DNA from: Vombatus ursinus
Taxonomy: Eukaryota; Chordata; Mammalia; Diprotodontia; Vombatidae
Direction: 5' to 3'
Length of the DNA: 64,000 nucleotides
NCBI RefSeq assembly: GCF_900497805.2
Contig: NW_020954576.1
Coordinates: 76,082,551-76,146,550, forward strand
Positions 42,980 to 54,451 of the stretch are shown in pieces (the stretch's first letter is position 1; each line of letters starts with the position of its first letter). Below the pieces are notes generated by a model that was given only the letters and a program-made list of their open reading frames with translations, searched no databases and was not told where the DNA came from. A program made the position numbers and the translations under genes.

Positions 42980-44300
42980 CACAGAGCAAAGAGTGATAAA
43001 CTGTAGGTTTGGTGTCAGACACAAGACTCAAAATAATCTTGATGGACTAGAATCTAGAGCTGAGAACATGAACACTAAATTTAACAGGCATACATGGACA
43101 TCCTTGTCTATGTACAGAGACTGGGTTTGACAGCAGTATGGGGAAAAAAAGATCTGTAGTTTCCAGTTGACCACAGATTTAATAGGATCCAACAGACAAG
43201 TGCTGATGCTTAAAAAATAAAAGGCAAACACATTCTTAGCCTGCACTAACAAGCATGTAGATCAGAAACTGGACTAGGGTAGACAAGGTTAGCAGTTGCT
43301 TAGGGTGTAATGAAGAAAGTTTTTTTAAATATTACTTTAAAAAAAATAAATGTACACATTTTCAATACCAGAAATTTCTATTCTCCAAGGCACATAGGTG
43401 TTTATTCTAGGACAAGTCCCATGTGTTAGAGTGAAGATTCAAAGCCTATAGTGGATAGTAATTCAGAGAGGGTACAAGTTTCACACGTAGGGGAAAGGGT
43501 TAGGTTATAATTTATAGCATTTCCAAGGATGCAGAAATGCCTGGTCCCTGCTCTGATATAGTGTCCAGACTCTACTATGTTCTGCACAATTCAGACCACT
43601 TCTGGAATGTTGCTTTCACTGCTGGGTATCATGTTTTAGGAAGGTTGTTAATTTCTAGGAGAAGGGGACAAAGATGACGGTGAATCTAGAAACCATGATG
43701 CCTGCAACAATTATAGGCAATGGGATTGTTTAACTTGGGGAAAGAAAAATAAAGGGGAGAGGGCATTGGAGGGTCTTCAGATATCTATAGGTCCATTCCA
43801 TACAGAAGGGAATTCCATTCCATAGAGGGCCATTCCATAGAGAAGGGAATAGTACTGTGTTGCTACAGAAAGCAGAACTAGAACAAAATGGGTGGAAGTT
43901 ATTAGTTCATTTAAACATTGTTCATTGAATGCCTACTTTATGTATTGTGGGAGAAAAAGAAAACATGGGCATTGCTTTAAAGATTATTTTAATTTAGGTT
44001 GGCAGATTTCTGCTGAATCTAAGGAATAACCTTCCAAAAAAAAAGTGGTCCAAAAATTACATCAGCACCTAGCATACTGCCTGGCACATAGTAGGAAATT
44101 TAAAATGCCCACTGGTTGGTTGATTGATAAGAAAACCACATGCCTTACAAAATAGCATGTTTCTATCACCAAATGTGTTCAAGCAGAGGGTTGCAAGATC
44201 TTTTGTTAGGGAAGTCATAAAAAGAATTCTTGCATTAAAAGAGAGGTTGGATTCCATGACCTCTAAGGGCCCTCTGCACTCTAGGATTATATGATTCTAT
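42980..44300 (+). mobile_element. L3/CR1 LINE 3' portion, interrupted
   Basis: CR1-type stretches in order: AAAGGCAAACACATTCTTAG (43219), ACAATTCAGACCACTTCTGG (43586), GGATTGTTTAACTTGGGGAA (43722), AGAGAGGTTGGATTCCATGA (44239), CTAGGATTATATGATTCT. About 250 bp of unrelated AT-rich sequence (about 43320-43500) and an L2 scrap (about 44064-44130) interrupt it. Confidence 0.72.
44064..44130 (+). mobile_element. L2 3' scrap inside L3
   Basis: GCACCTAGCATACTGCCTGG and TTGGTTGATTGATAAG. Confidence 0.6.
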
Positions 44301-44304
44301 TTTA

Positions 44305-45525
44305 TTCGAAGATTTAGGTGCTAAATGGGAGGATTAAGTTCCTTCAAGGTAAATGTCGATGATTCTCTAGGGGGAGAAAAGGCAATAAAAATTCGATCCA
44401 CTCAGTCATCATCATTGAGGGCATTTTGCCCTCAATCATCCCAAATGCCTGTAGCACTGTTAGCAGCTAAGGTTTAACTGGACCACTGATTATCTCCCCA
44501 GTGCTTTATCACTTCTTGGAGGTTTCTTAAGAATTGCTTTAAACATTGACAGAGACCCTCCTTTCCCACTGAGCTGAGAGTAGAAGAGAGACACCTGAGC
44601 TGGGGCTAAAACCAAGTCCTATGACCTCCATGACCTGAACTCATGGAGAGAGACTTGGCTCTTGGAAAGTCTCATTCCCCATGGATCAGACAAGACTGAA
44701 GGGACCTTTTTTGTCTCAGCCTGTGTCCAAAAGCTTGTTATGGAAATTCATGCTGGTATGTTGCTTTCCAAACCTGGAATTGAAAGCACCTTAGTAGTTA
44801 TTAGTAATAATTACTGTGATTTTAAAACTGAGTATCTTTGAAACGTATCCTGACTATTTGCAGACAAGTTCTGGGGAACACCTCCATGCTGGAGTGCTTT
44901 CTCCTTCACTTCCTCCCTCCCTCAGAACTCCCAAGCTCCTTTTTGCTGCTTCTAAATTACTCCAACCCGGTGGAAATTGCTCCACCTGTCTCTCAAGGTG
45001 GTGGTGGTGGTTGTTTTTAAGCATTGCTGGTACATGGTAATTCTACCTCAAAACCAAATCAGCTTCTCCCTTATCTAATCTAAATCATGCAAAACCAGAT
45101 GAAGCCTTTAGAAATGTGTGTGTAAAACCCTAGTTGTCAACCTGACTTACTGTCAAAAAGGTTCTCCTTCCTTATGAGAAGGCATCAGGTTGGTCCTGTT
45201 TGTTTCCTATCTGGATGGTATGCTGTCGTGTGTCTAGAAACAGATAATAAATAAAAAAATAAATACTTTAATATTGACTCAGCATCTTAGGGCATTTTGT
45301 AAGAATTCTCATGTAGACCACAGAAGGCCTAAAGCATTTCTGTGGACCTAGTGTTTTGCTAAGCTCAATGAGATAGCAAATTAAGCAAATATAGTTTTTG
45401 TCCCCTATAAGAAAACATGTAAGTTTGTTTGTTTTTAAACACATTGACCTGCATGACTAACTATAATAGCAGGATCAAATTTGGGTAGCATTTGCAATTG
45501 AAAAGACACAAGATGGGGTCGGTAA
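44305..45525. other. Unique intronic sequence
   Basis: No repeat recognised. Contains a short perfect hairpin at 44411-44437 and an ATAAATAAAA stretch near 45248. Confidence 0.45.
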
Positions 45526-45527
45526 AT

Positions 45528-45690
45528 CATAGGATCATAGGTTTTGAGCTGGGAGAGTCCCTATAGGGCATTGAGCCCAACCTCTTTATTTGACAGATGA
45601 GGAAATAGAAGTTTAGGGAGGTTTAAGTGATTTGCCCAGGGTTATGCTGCTAATAATTAGGATTTGAACTCATGCTTTATAGCCTCCAAG
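45528..45690 (-). mobile_element. CORE-SINE
   Basis: AATCATAGGATCATAGGTTT, TTATTTGACAGATGAGGAAA and GTGATTTGCCCAGGGTTATG. Confidence 0.7.
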
Positions 45691-45725
45691 TCCAGTCAAT
45701 CAACAAGCATTTATTTTTTTATGTA

Positions 45726-45771
45726 TTCATTCATTCATTCATTCATTCATTCATTCATTCATTCATTCAGT
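45726..45771 (+). repeat. (ATTC)n microsatellite
   Basis: About 11 ATTC units in a pure array, arising in an antisense L2 tail (CAATCAACAAGCATTTATTT). Confidence 0.95.
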
Positions 45772-45794
45772 TATTTATCAGTCTCTCCATTTGT

Positions 45795-45928
45795 TTAGGT
45801 ATTTATGGCAATTTGGGTTAAGTAACTTGCCCAGGGTCACACAATTAGTGTCTGAGGCTGGATTTGAACTCCAGACCTTCTGACTCCAGGGCTGATGCTC
45901 TATCCATTGGGACACCTAGCTGCACCAA
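45795..45928 (-). mobile_element. MAR1-like SINE
   Basis: TAAGTAACTTGCCCAGGGTC, GGCTGGATTTGAACTCCAGA, GATGCTCTATCCATTGGGAC, CACCTAGCTGCACC. Confidence 0.82.
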
Positions 45929-46015
45929 CAGGCATTTATTAAGCTCCACCTAGGTGGCAGGCACTGTGCTGGGCCCTGGGGATATACATATAAAAGTGAG
46001 TACCCTCAAGGAAGT
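45929..46015 (-). mobile_element. L2 3' fragment
   Basis: AGGCATTTATTAAGCTCCAC, TGGCAGGCACTGTGCTGGGC and GAGTACCCTCAAGGAAG. Confidence 0.7.
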
Positions 46016-46139
46016 ATGTCCTACTGAGATATTATACTGTACTGCTTGTTTACAGATGGCAGTATTTAGAGATCCAGATTCAAAGGTCAAATCAAAAGTT
46101 TTAACTATGGTAACTAGGTCCTCACTTGGTTACCTACTT

Positions 46140-46985
46140 TATTTTTTAAAATTAACTTTACTTTTTTATTCTGAAGTTAAATACCAAAAAGAAAAAAAAA
46201 ATTTTGGTGTATAGAACAGAACACAGAAAGAAGATTGTATATGAAACCATGAATTTCCATTTTATACCACTTTCTTTTTTAAAAAATATATAATAAATTT
46301 CACATGTTATTTTCAAAGCTGTCCTGATGGTCTGTGCTTCCTACTGCATTTTCTTATGTTCTGCACATTGTTAAAGTGTCTCAATGACCTTTTTGGGGGC
46401 ATCAGTTTTGTTAAGCTCCCTTCCTCCAATTAAAAAAGAACAAGGGAGGGGGAGGAACTGCCTTGTAATAAATAAGCATGGGCAAGCAAAATGAATCTAT
46501 GCAGAGGTCATATCCGTAGCACCCTAAAGCTATCACCTTTATCAGGAGCTTCATCATAAGTCCTGTGGACACATGTTGGTCATTTCATCGATTAGAGTTT
46601 TTAAGTCTTTCAAAATTGAATTCCTTTGTATTGTTGTTCCTATATTAATTGTTCTTTTGGTTCCTATCACTTCACTCTGAGTTAATTCATACTTTGCCAG
46701 GATTTTCTGAAATTGTCTCTCTTGTCATTTCATATGGAACAATTATATTCCATTACAGTCACATGCCACAATTTGTTTAGCTGTTCCCTACATGATGGGC
46801 AACCCTTACAGTCTAGCTCTTTTATCCTTTTAATGCCCCCTTTAGGATCAGGAAGTTTGTTCTGCTTACAAATATTCCTTCCCTCTTACCCCCGACCCTC
46901 ATTCCTACTTGTTTTCCTGTTTAGCTTGATGTATTTCTACAGCAAATTTTTGCATGTGCATTGCAAGTACACATGTATGTTTAAC
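46140..46985 (-). mobile_element. L1 3' portion (marsupial type)
   Basis: TATAATAAATTTCACATGTT, CCTATCACTTCACTCTGAGT, TATATTCCATTACAGTCACA and ATGCCACAATTTGTTTAGCT parallel the antisense L1 3' region. Collinear with 49790-50720. Confidence 0.6.
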
Positions 46986-47179
46986 CCAATTTAATATATA
47001 TTACATGACATGAATAAGGAAGGAGCTGTAGGTTTGCCAGGAGGTGTTATATAAGTGTGCTATAAGGAAAAGAATACTGGTTGGGAGCTAAGAGTTATGT
47101 GGAATAGCGTTATTGGAATAGAAATATGCCATCTTGTGTGACTTTGGGAAAGTTGCTTTGGACCGCTTTTTCTTCATTA

Positions 47180-49560
47180 GGAAAACACAGCTGAACTACA
47201 ACATTTTTAATATTGATTTTAGCTATAACAGTCTGCGTGAATATAATCCTTTGATATGAAGTAGAACTGTGTTTATAATAGTACTTGAAGAAAGTCCAAC
47301 TCAGTAAGCATTAAGTTAAGATGGCCTTTTCTGATTTCGCCTGGATGGCTGTTACTGGGGACCTAGTGTAAGGTATTTTTATTTATATAACCAGGTAGTT
47401 GCAAAACTGGCAGTGGAACTCTGGGCTAGCTCCTCTGAGTATTTCTTGTTTATCCTGACTTACCTTTCCCTTTCTCTTTTGCTCTTAGTCCCAGACAGAA
47501 AATCTTCCTATGTCTCTTCTAATAGTGATTTGCCTCTAAAATGATTTTCCCCTCTGATTTTGTTGCATTCAAGATGTGTGACTATGGCATGGAGGATAAA
47601 TTTGGTCAATTATTGAAATCAAATGAAATGACTTCAAAAGATTCCTTCCATAGAAAGAACTCAAAAAGTACTTTCCCCTTGAATGTCATTGTCCAGGGGG
47701 AAAGAATCATGAAACTTGGTGTAACTCAGAGCGAGTTACTGAAGTGAAGGCTGCATCTCTGATGATTCTGTTGGTTGTTAGATTTAGATTCCATTAAAGT
47801 TCCTTTAATTAAATCTATTGTAAATCTGCTTCAAGGTCCCAGTTGGTAAATTAATTGAATCTTTTTGTTTGCCTAAAAAAATATCCAGCAAAACCCTGAA
47901 CTCATTTTCAAACCTATTTATTTTTAAAAGCTTTCCATTGACTGGGAGCCGAGGTCTGATAGCGATTGCCTTTTCAAGGTGCTGAAGAGATTTGAGAATT
48001 AAGTAGAAACTCCTGTAAGTGTCCTTCCAGGCTTGTAGAAAGAAGCCTCCCAGGACCCAAGGGACTTATAAACTAGTGGCTCCCCTCCTTTCCTGGATCC
48101 TTCACACCTTCTCCCTGCCAATAAATTAAGAAATTGAAAAAGATAAAATATTTATTCTTAAGTGTCTATAACTGGATTTATGAAGGCAACTTGCCTGATA
48201 TTATTGCCCGGGTAAACCCATGCAAATGTGCAAGTAAAGCATGTTTTTATTAGTTCCTACATAAAATTTTTATGATAATGGCAAACAAAGGGCCAATTCA
48301 GTTTAGCTGAGTTTGTTATTATTACTTCAGCTCAGAATAGATAAGCAAGAGTTTGAACCACAGTAAGTCAACAGGGAGGAGCCCAGGACTAAAAATCTCA
48401 GGATAGAAGGGAATGTGGAGTAATGCAGCCTTCATGAAGCCCAAGGAGAGAAGTTAACCCCCTCCTAATAGAGAGGTGATAGACTCAGGGTGTAGGATGT
48501 GACATATTTTTTGGACTTGACCAATGCAGAAATTTGTTTTGTGTGACTATAACTATTTGTTACAAGGCTTGTGAGGTTTTTATTGTTGCTGTTTTTAAAC
48601 AGAAGAGTGCGGAGAGAAAAAGAATAGGTTTTTATTCATTGAAAAATTGGAATTTTTTTTTTTTTTAAGAAAAAGGTGCTGCTGGGCAGGGAGGGACAGT
48701 AGTGGCCCCAGTAGTTTTTTTTTTTTCCTCCTTTCTTTTCTGATTCAGGAGTTGTATTTACAATAGGCAACTTCAGAGTATTCAAATCTGTGGTCTTTTT
48801 TTTTTTTTTTTAAAGCCCACATGCTTACTATTGAAAGAACTCCCACGTACTGTATTTCAGCTCGAGACTTTGACTGAGAAAAAAAGGTTCAAGTGCCTTT
48901 ATTGTGGGGCATCTCCCACTCTGGGATTTAAACAAAGCACCAGCAGAACAAAGTTCTTTTAACCAGGGTGCCTCCATCTGACTTTCTCCTGTCTGTGTGA
49001 CTCTGGCAGGCCTGCTGGAGAAAGAGAGTGGGAACCGAGGCTTTCATTCCTCCTGCCTTTTTATGTCTGACCCCAGAATATAGCAAATGATCCCCGGGTT
49101 GACCCCTATACAGTGGAGAATTGCTAGGACTGGTGGGGGAATCCTTATTTTACAAATAAGAACAGCCTTGGATTTCTTAAATTTTATAGCTTAAACAATG
49201 GGGACAGATAGAGACAGATATTCAAGGCTACAGGATAACCTAAAGACAGAAATTAGTTTAGTATTTTTTTTTTTAAGTGAGTGATTATGGTATGTACAGG
49301 CTTTTGAAGAGGGGGAAGGGATAGCCAGACACTGTGCAAAAGTTACAGCTTGGCTAGGGTTAGGGAGTATGATTGTGCTCTATACTCCATATCCACTTAG
49401 GAAATCTTGGGATCCTTAATGCAAGGCTGCATTGGAGACAGTTTTACAGTTTGGGGAGGAAGCCTTTCTCTGGGCGGGTCGTCCAGAGGGCATCTGGTTT
49501 ATCCCCTGTCTTCCAGATGGGTCTACACTTTAGTCATCCCAGACAGCTGGTTGTTTATCC
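47180..49560. other. Repeat-poor block, candidate conserved noncoding elements
   Basis: About 2.4 kb between two L1 3' ends with almost no interspersed repeat except T-runs (48650-48667, 48715-48727, 48797-48811). Sub-blocks 47760-48370 and 48820-49045 are the best candidates for conserved regulatory sequence. Judged by absence of repeats and texture only. Confidence 0.35.
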
Positions 49561-49574
49561 TGGTCTTAAAGATT

Positions 49575-49788
49575 ACTAGGGAAAGAGATTGCAAAACCTC
49601 CCTGAACAACCGGTTTCAGTATTCTAGCAACTCTCTCTTTTAGGATCTTTTCCCTCTAGACCTAGTCTAAGCCCCTTTCCTCTTGTTCTGTCTCAGGGGA
49701 CAGGTTTGCTGATCGTGTAACAGTGATTCATTTAAGTATGTGAAGGCACTTAATTGTGGGTGTCCTTTAACATTCTTTCTCTACATTT
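49575..49788 (-). mobile_element. L3/CR1 fragment
   Basis: TTTTAGGATCTTTTCCCTCT and CTCTTGTTCTGTCTCAGGGG, then AGTGATTCATTTAAGTATGT; diverged. Confidence 0.45.
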
Positions 49789-49789
49789 T

Positions 49790-50720
49790 AGTACCAATTC
49801 TTCATTTACAAAAAAATTCTAAACTTAACAAACATCAAATAAAGGGACTGTTTCCTCTATACACAAAGTAGAACAGAAACTGGGAATATACCTGAAACTG
49901 GGAATCTCTATGATTTACAACTTGCTTTTCTTTTTAAGTATATAATGCATTCAATGTGTAACTCTCAAAGCTGTTGTGCTTGTCTAGGTTTCCTTTTGGC
50001 CTTCCATTCTCTGCAGTTCATTTAAAAAACATTTCAGGGATTTTCCTTCCTTCCTCCCTCCCTCTCCTTTCTTCCTTCCCTTCCTCCCTCCCTTCTTCTT
50101 TCCTTTCTTCTTTTCTTTTCTTTCTTCCTCTTTTACTATCCTTCTTTTCCTACCACTCTCTTCCTTTTCACCTTAGGAGTGGGGAAAGAAAGAAAAAAAA
50201 AGTGAAACCCTTATAACAAATATGCACAGTCGAGCAAAACAAATTCCCACATTGACGGGATCCAAAATACATGTCTCATTTTGCATCTTGAGTCCATTAG
50301 CTGTCTTTCTGGAGGTGGACAGCAAGATCATTATTGGTCCTTTGGAATTGTGGTTGGTTGTTGAGTTGATCAGAGTTCTTAAAGCCTTTTAAAGTTATTT
50401 TTCTTTACAATGTTGTTATTTTATAATTTTTCCCCCTGGTTCTGCTCACTTCACTTTGAATCAGTTCATTTAAGTCATCCTTGGCTTCTCTTGAAGTGGT
50501 CCCCTTTATAATTTCTTATAGAACAATAATATTCCCTTATTGTAATATACCACAATTTGTTCAGTTATTCTCTAATTAATGGGCACTCAATTTGTTTCCA
50601 GTTCTTTTCTACAACAAATAAAACTACTCTAAATATTTTTGTGCATATTAATGTCTTTGGGGTATAGGCCAAGGTGTAGGTCTAGATCCAAGGGTATGCA
50701 TAATTTAATGAGAATCATAG
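49790..50720 (-). mobile_element. L1 3' portion (marsupial type)
   Basis: CTGGTTCTGCTCACTTCACT, TTCTTATAGAACAATAATAT, ATACCACAATTTGTTCAGTT and AACTACTCTAAATATTTTTG correspond to antisense L1. A CT-rich low-complexity tract (50045-50165) lies inside. Confidence 0.62.
50045..50165 (+). repeat. Polypyrimidine (CTTC)n tract
   Basis: CCTTCCTTCCTCCCTCCCTC units, about 120 bp of C/T. Confidence 0.9.
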
Positions 50721-50749
50721 ATTTAAAGCTGGCTTAGCAGAAGAGGCTA

Positions 50750-50815
50750 ATTCAAAGGTAGCATACTCTCTCTGCCCTCATGCAGCTTGCATTCTAAATT
50801 AGACCAACTGATATG
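50750..50815 (-). mobile_element. L2 fragment
   Basis: CTCTGCCCTCATGCAGCTTG and CATTCTAAATTAGACC. Confidence 0.5.
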
Positions 50816-50829
50816 GTGAGCAACTGGGT

Positions 50830-52090
50830 ATCATCAATTACCCTATGTGATATGGGTTGACATTTTGGTTTGTATTGAAATTCCTACTGAAGAGCAGCCT
50901 GATTTCTTTCAGGCTTGCCCTGGTTGATTTCAGACCCGACATATGTGGGGTTAAGTGAATTTAGTTACCCTATATGGGTAGAATCTCTATGGATTTAAAA
51001 ATTGCTCCATGTATCAAGTGCTCTATTGGGTCTTTGAGGAAACAGGTAAAGATGGGAAAAATGTTATCATAACTTTTAAGTTTTTTTTTCCTCTGGGCAC
51101 AGAACATTCATTATTGATCTTAACAATTTAGTCTTGGTTCTTGCAGAGGTCTAGAGAGACTGATTTTAAAAGGAAAGCAAAGTCCAGTTTATAGTCATTT
51201 TTACCCACGTTTAAATGAATAGCTTTTCAAGTCTGTAGGAAAGAGGAGAATCCCAAACGATTAGTTCTGTTTTACATAGCAGCCTCTGGGGACACAGGGT
51301 TTGCAACAAAGGAGTAGATATAAAAGAGATGGACTGGAGGTATAACTGTTTGCGGATAAAAGTATGGCTGGCTGGGGTCTCTAAGGTGGCAGGAGTAAGT
51401 ATGCCAACTAACTTTATTGGTTGTTGATTAAGAGAAAACCATTTAATTAGATGGGTTTTTTTGTTTTTGGTTGGTTACAAATTAATTGGCAACGACTTGG
51501 TTAAGTGAATTAGATTCACATTACAAAAGGAGTCCACAAACAAGTAGAAAAATAAAGCTGAGATTTGGGGAAAGAAACAGCATGCCCAAATGGAATAGAA
51601 AACCGAAAACTTAAATGGAGAAGCTGGAGAAATTTGAGCAGAGCCCTTCTCAAAATATCTGCAGAGCGCAGCAAAGTATTTAGGACATGGGATGGAATGT
51701 CACCAACAACAGAGAAAGCAGAGTATTTATTTAGGGAAGACATAATGAGATTATACAATTCTCTGGTGTCAACTCAGTATTGTTGTCTCTTTGTAAATAG
51801 TGTTAAGTGGAGAAGATTGAGAGAAGGGAAGAAAATTATGCAGACTTGAAAATTCCTCACTCAACTAAATTAAATATTTGGGATTTAGTTTCACAAGTTA
51901 TGAAGTCACTTTTCTTCTTCAAAAACAAACAAATCCCAAACTTGAAAATCCATTGTTAACAAATATTTCAAAAATACTCAAGCACTTTTGGGGTTTCCAG
52001 TAAATTTGTGATTTTATTTTTAGAAGTTAATGTAAAGAGTGAAAAAATTATTTTAAACCATCAACAACTCTGAAATGCAACTCAACAATT
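50830..52090. other. Unique intronic sequence
   Basis: No repeat recognised. The overlapping 80-94-codon frames near 51516-51849 lie on opposite strands and have no homology I recognise. Confidence 0.45.
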
Positions 52091-52094
52091 ACAC

Positions 52095-52290
52095 AAGCAT
52101 TTATTTAAGACTCACAGTGTTCTAGAGTTTGGAGATACAAAGATAAAAACCAAAACAGACACCACCTTCCATCAAACAGGCATTTATTAAGCACCTACTG
52201 TTGGTACACACTGAAGTTTGCAAATGCAAAGAATGAAACCATCCCTACTCAGAAGGAACTAGAGGAGATTATGCTATCCTAGGGGAAGCA
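52095..52290 (-). mobile_element. Two L2 3' fragments
   Basis: CAAGCATTTATTTAAGACTC (52095-52165), then AGGCATTTATTAAGCACCTA (from 52178): two antisense L2 ends head to tail. Confidence 0.6.
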
Positions 52291-52299
52291 ACATGTTCA

Positions 52300-52850
52300 C
52301 AGAGGTTGACAGTCACTCTTTGGGTATGTAATAGTGGGGGTTCATTAACAATTTCTGAGATCCGTTCCAACTCTCAATTTCTGTGATTCTGGAAAAATCC
52401 AAGGAGAAACAACAGCAGGTCCTTTTTTTTTCCATCTCAAGTCCCTACAGGTCCTGGGAAGTTAGTGTACTTGAGAGTACATATTAGGGGGTTTCAAAAT
52501 AAGACTTATGTTAAAGTCCCCCTAATATGAAGGCAGGAGTTGGGATCAGGAAAAAAGACTTGTTATCCAGATATTGAACTCATTGTGGAAAGAAGGCGAA
52601 ATATCCCGGGGGTTCAACAAATAAGAACCCCTAGGATGTGGCCCATGTAATAAACAGGAACTTCAGGAGAGGAAAGGTTGCTAAGTGATGGTGATAGAAG
52701 GAGAGTCTGGAAATGGCAAAGGGGTGCAAATAGTATTGTGATTCTCCTACTTGGACCAGTGAGTAGAGGGTATGAGAGGAAGTGCAGCTATTACTGGGAG
52801 AAAGCTGGAGTTGGTCTGGAATCACTAGAATGGGGAGAACGTAGGGAGGT
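52300..52850. other. Mostly unique intronic sequence
   Basis: A MIR-like scrap near 52340-52395 (TTCTGAGATCCGTTCCAACT) and the inverted repeat at 52481-52528; otherwise nothing recognised. Confidence 0.4.
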
Positions 52851-52859
52851 AGGAATATG

Positions 52860-52960
52860 CTGACCATTGAGGGGTCAAGGCTGAGATAAGATTTGAACTC
52901 AGATCCTCTGATTCCAGAATCAGTGCTCTTTCCACTGTGCCATATTGTCACCATGCTTTG
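52860..52960 (-). mobile_element. CORE-SINE/MIR fragment
   Basis: GATTTGAACTCAGATCCTCT and GTGCTCTTTCCACTGTGCCA. Confidence 0.6.
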
Positions 52961-53344
52961 AAATAGAATTGAATGAAAAGTAATTTGCTGTTGAAAAGTC
53001 AGTAGTTAAGGTCTTTTTGTAGGGGAGAGAAAAATGATTTAAAAAAAAAAACAAACTAAACCTCCCTTTCCCTTGTGCTGGACATTTTGGGGCTTTACAA
53101 CCCCAGCATTAGCAGTTGCTTTTGTAGAGCCCTCAAGCTCCCTAAAATGTGGAGGATTTTGTAAATGAACTAAAGACATTAAAAATGGGCAGCAGATACC
53201 AGTCTTCAGGAACTGTGGAATTCACTGGCAAAAAAGAGTAAATTGTGGTGAGTGTAATGAGCTCTGTAGTCAGATGAGTGGCGCTATATTCTTAATTTCC
53301 ATGTTTAGTAGAACCCAAAATTATTCCTCTAAGAGAAGCAACTG

Positions 53345-53465
53345 GATGGTAGAAAAAGCGTTGACCTAGAAATCAAAGACGTTTCTCTGCTCCTAGCTTT
53401 CTCTGATATTCGGGAAGTTTTTTAGCCTCCGTTTTCACATCTCTAAAATGAAGAGATTGTGATAA
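53345..53465 (+). mobile_element. MIR fragment
   Basis: CGTTGACCTAGAAATCAAAG and TTTCACATCTCTAAAATGAA; diverged. Confidence 0.5.
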
Positions 53466-53467
53466 AT

Positions 53468-53700
53468 AGTCCAGCAACTATTTATTAAGCACCTACTGTG
53501 TGTAAGGGGATGGTTCTAGACAAAAAAGGAACAACTATCCCTGTCCTTGAGGAGCTTAAATTCTCCTGAGGGCAATACAGCATGTGAGCAAATAAATATA
53601 TGCATTATAATTTAAGTAGGAAAGGGAGAAAACTAATAGCTAAAATCCTCTAACAGGTCAGGAAGGGCTTGGTTCCGTCAGACTCTGAAATGCAACAACC
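53468..53700 (-). mobile_element. L2 3' portion
   Basis: CAACTATTTATTAAGCACCT, TCCCTGTCCTTGAGGAGCTT and GGTCAGGAAGGGCTTGG. Confidence 0.7.
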
Positions 53701-53704
53701 TTTC

Positions 53705-54345
53705 CTTGTGGGGCATTTAGGAGTTAGCAGATCTATCAATTGCAGAAAGAAGATGTGGGCCCAGTTTAGCTTTGAAGTTACTGCAAGGCAGTGTGTTCAC
53801 CTTGGGAGAACAAGATGCAAATCTAACAAAGCTAGTTCTTTGTTTGGTGTTGACCATCCAAGTAATTTTCTTTCAAATGTTCAGGAAAGACTTGGGTAGG
53901 GGACATTCCATTAGCCTATTGGTGAATGCCCCATAAATTCCAGGGAAGAATGTACTGAGAGTTTCCTTCCAAGTTCTCCTAAAGTTAACCAAGGCCCTTG
54001 GGAAAGCAGGAGCCTTGCTTATTTGGGCAAAGCGATGCTTTCTTGAAGATAAATGATAATGACCTATGCAGACATAAACACAGGAGATTAGACAGAGTTG
54101 GAAAAGGCCATCATCTGTATTTGAATTAAATACAAAATCAGTTCCATATAATCTAATGGTCTTCTAATTTCATTGTGTTTACCCTGGCGAATGTCACTAA
54201 CAAACACTGCTGTCTAAAAATTACCATGGGCATGAGCAAGCATATCATTCACATTCCCTCCTTGACAAATTCAACTCTCTCCACAAAATACCCCCTTTTC
54301 ATAGGAGAGGCCCAACTCTTTTGTAAAAAGTGGAAGAGAAGCATT
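53705..54345. other. Repeat-poor block, candidate conserved noncoding element
   Basis: No repeat recognised over about 640 bp. 53940-54340 is AT-rich without low complexity, containing GATAAATGATAATGACC and TTTGAATTAAATACAAAA. Regulatory role is inference only. Confidence 0.35.
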
Positions 54346-54359
54346 TTAAGTTGAAAAGG

Positions 54360-54450
54360 TACAAGACAGTCTAGGGTAATGGAAAGGATCTTGGGTACAA
54401 TCGGAAGACCAAGGTTTTATTTCCTGTTTTGTTACTCACTACTAGGATCT
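54360..54450 (+). mobile_element. MIR fragment cut by a SINE
   Basis: GGGTAATGGAAAGGATCTTG and CAATCGGAAGACCAAGG, ending where the RTE-tail SINE begins. Confidence 0.5.
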
Positions 54451-54451
54451 T

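Noticed and set aside
45726-45771. Regular short repeats that could suggest a CRISPR-like array
   Set aside because: A pure (ATTC)n microsatellite with no spacers, in a vertebrate intron.
46140-50720. Possible endogenous retrovirus between the two similar segments at 46140 and 49790
   Set aside because: Both segments resemble the 3' region of L1, in the same orientation, not LTRs. No primer-binding site, polypurine tract or viral gene sequence is visible between them.
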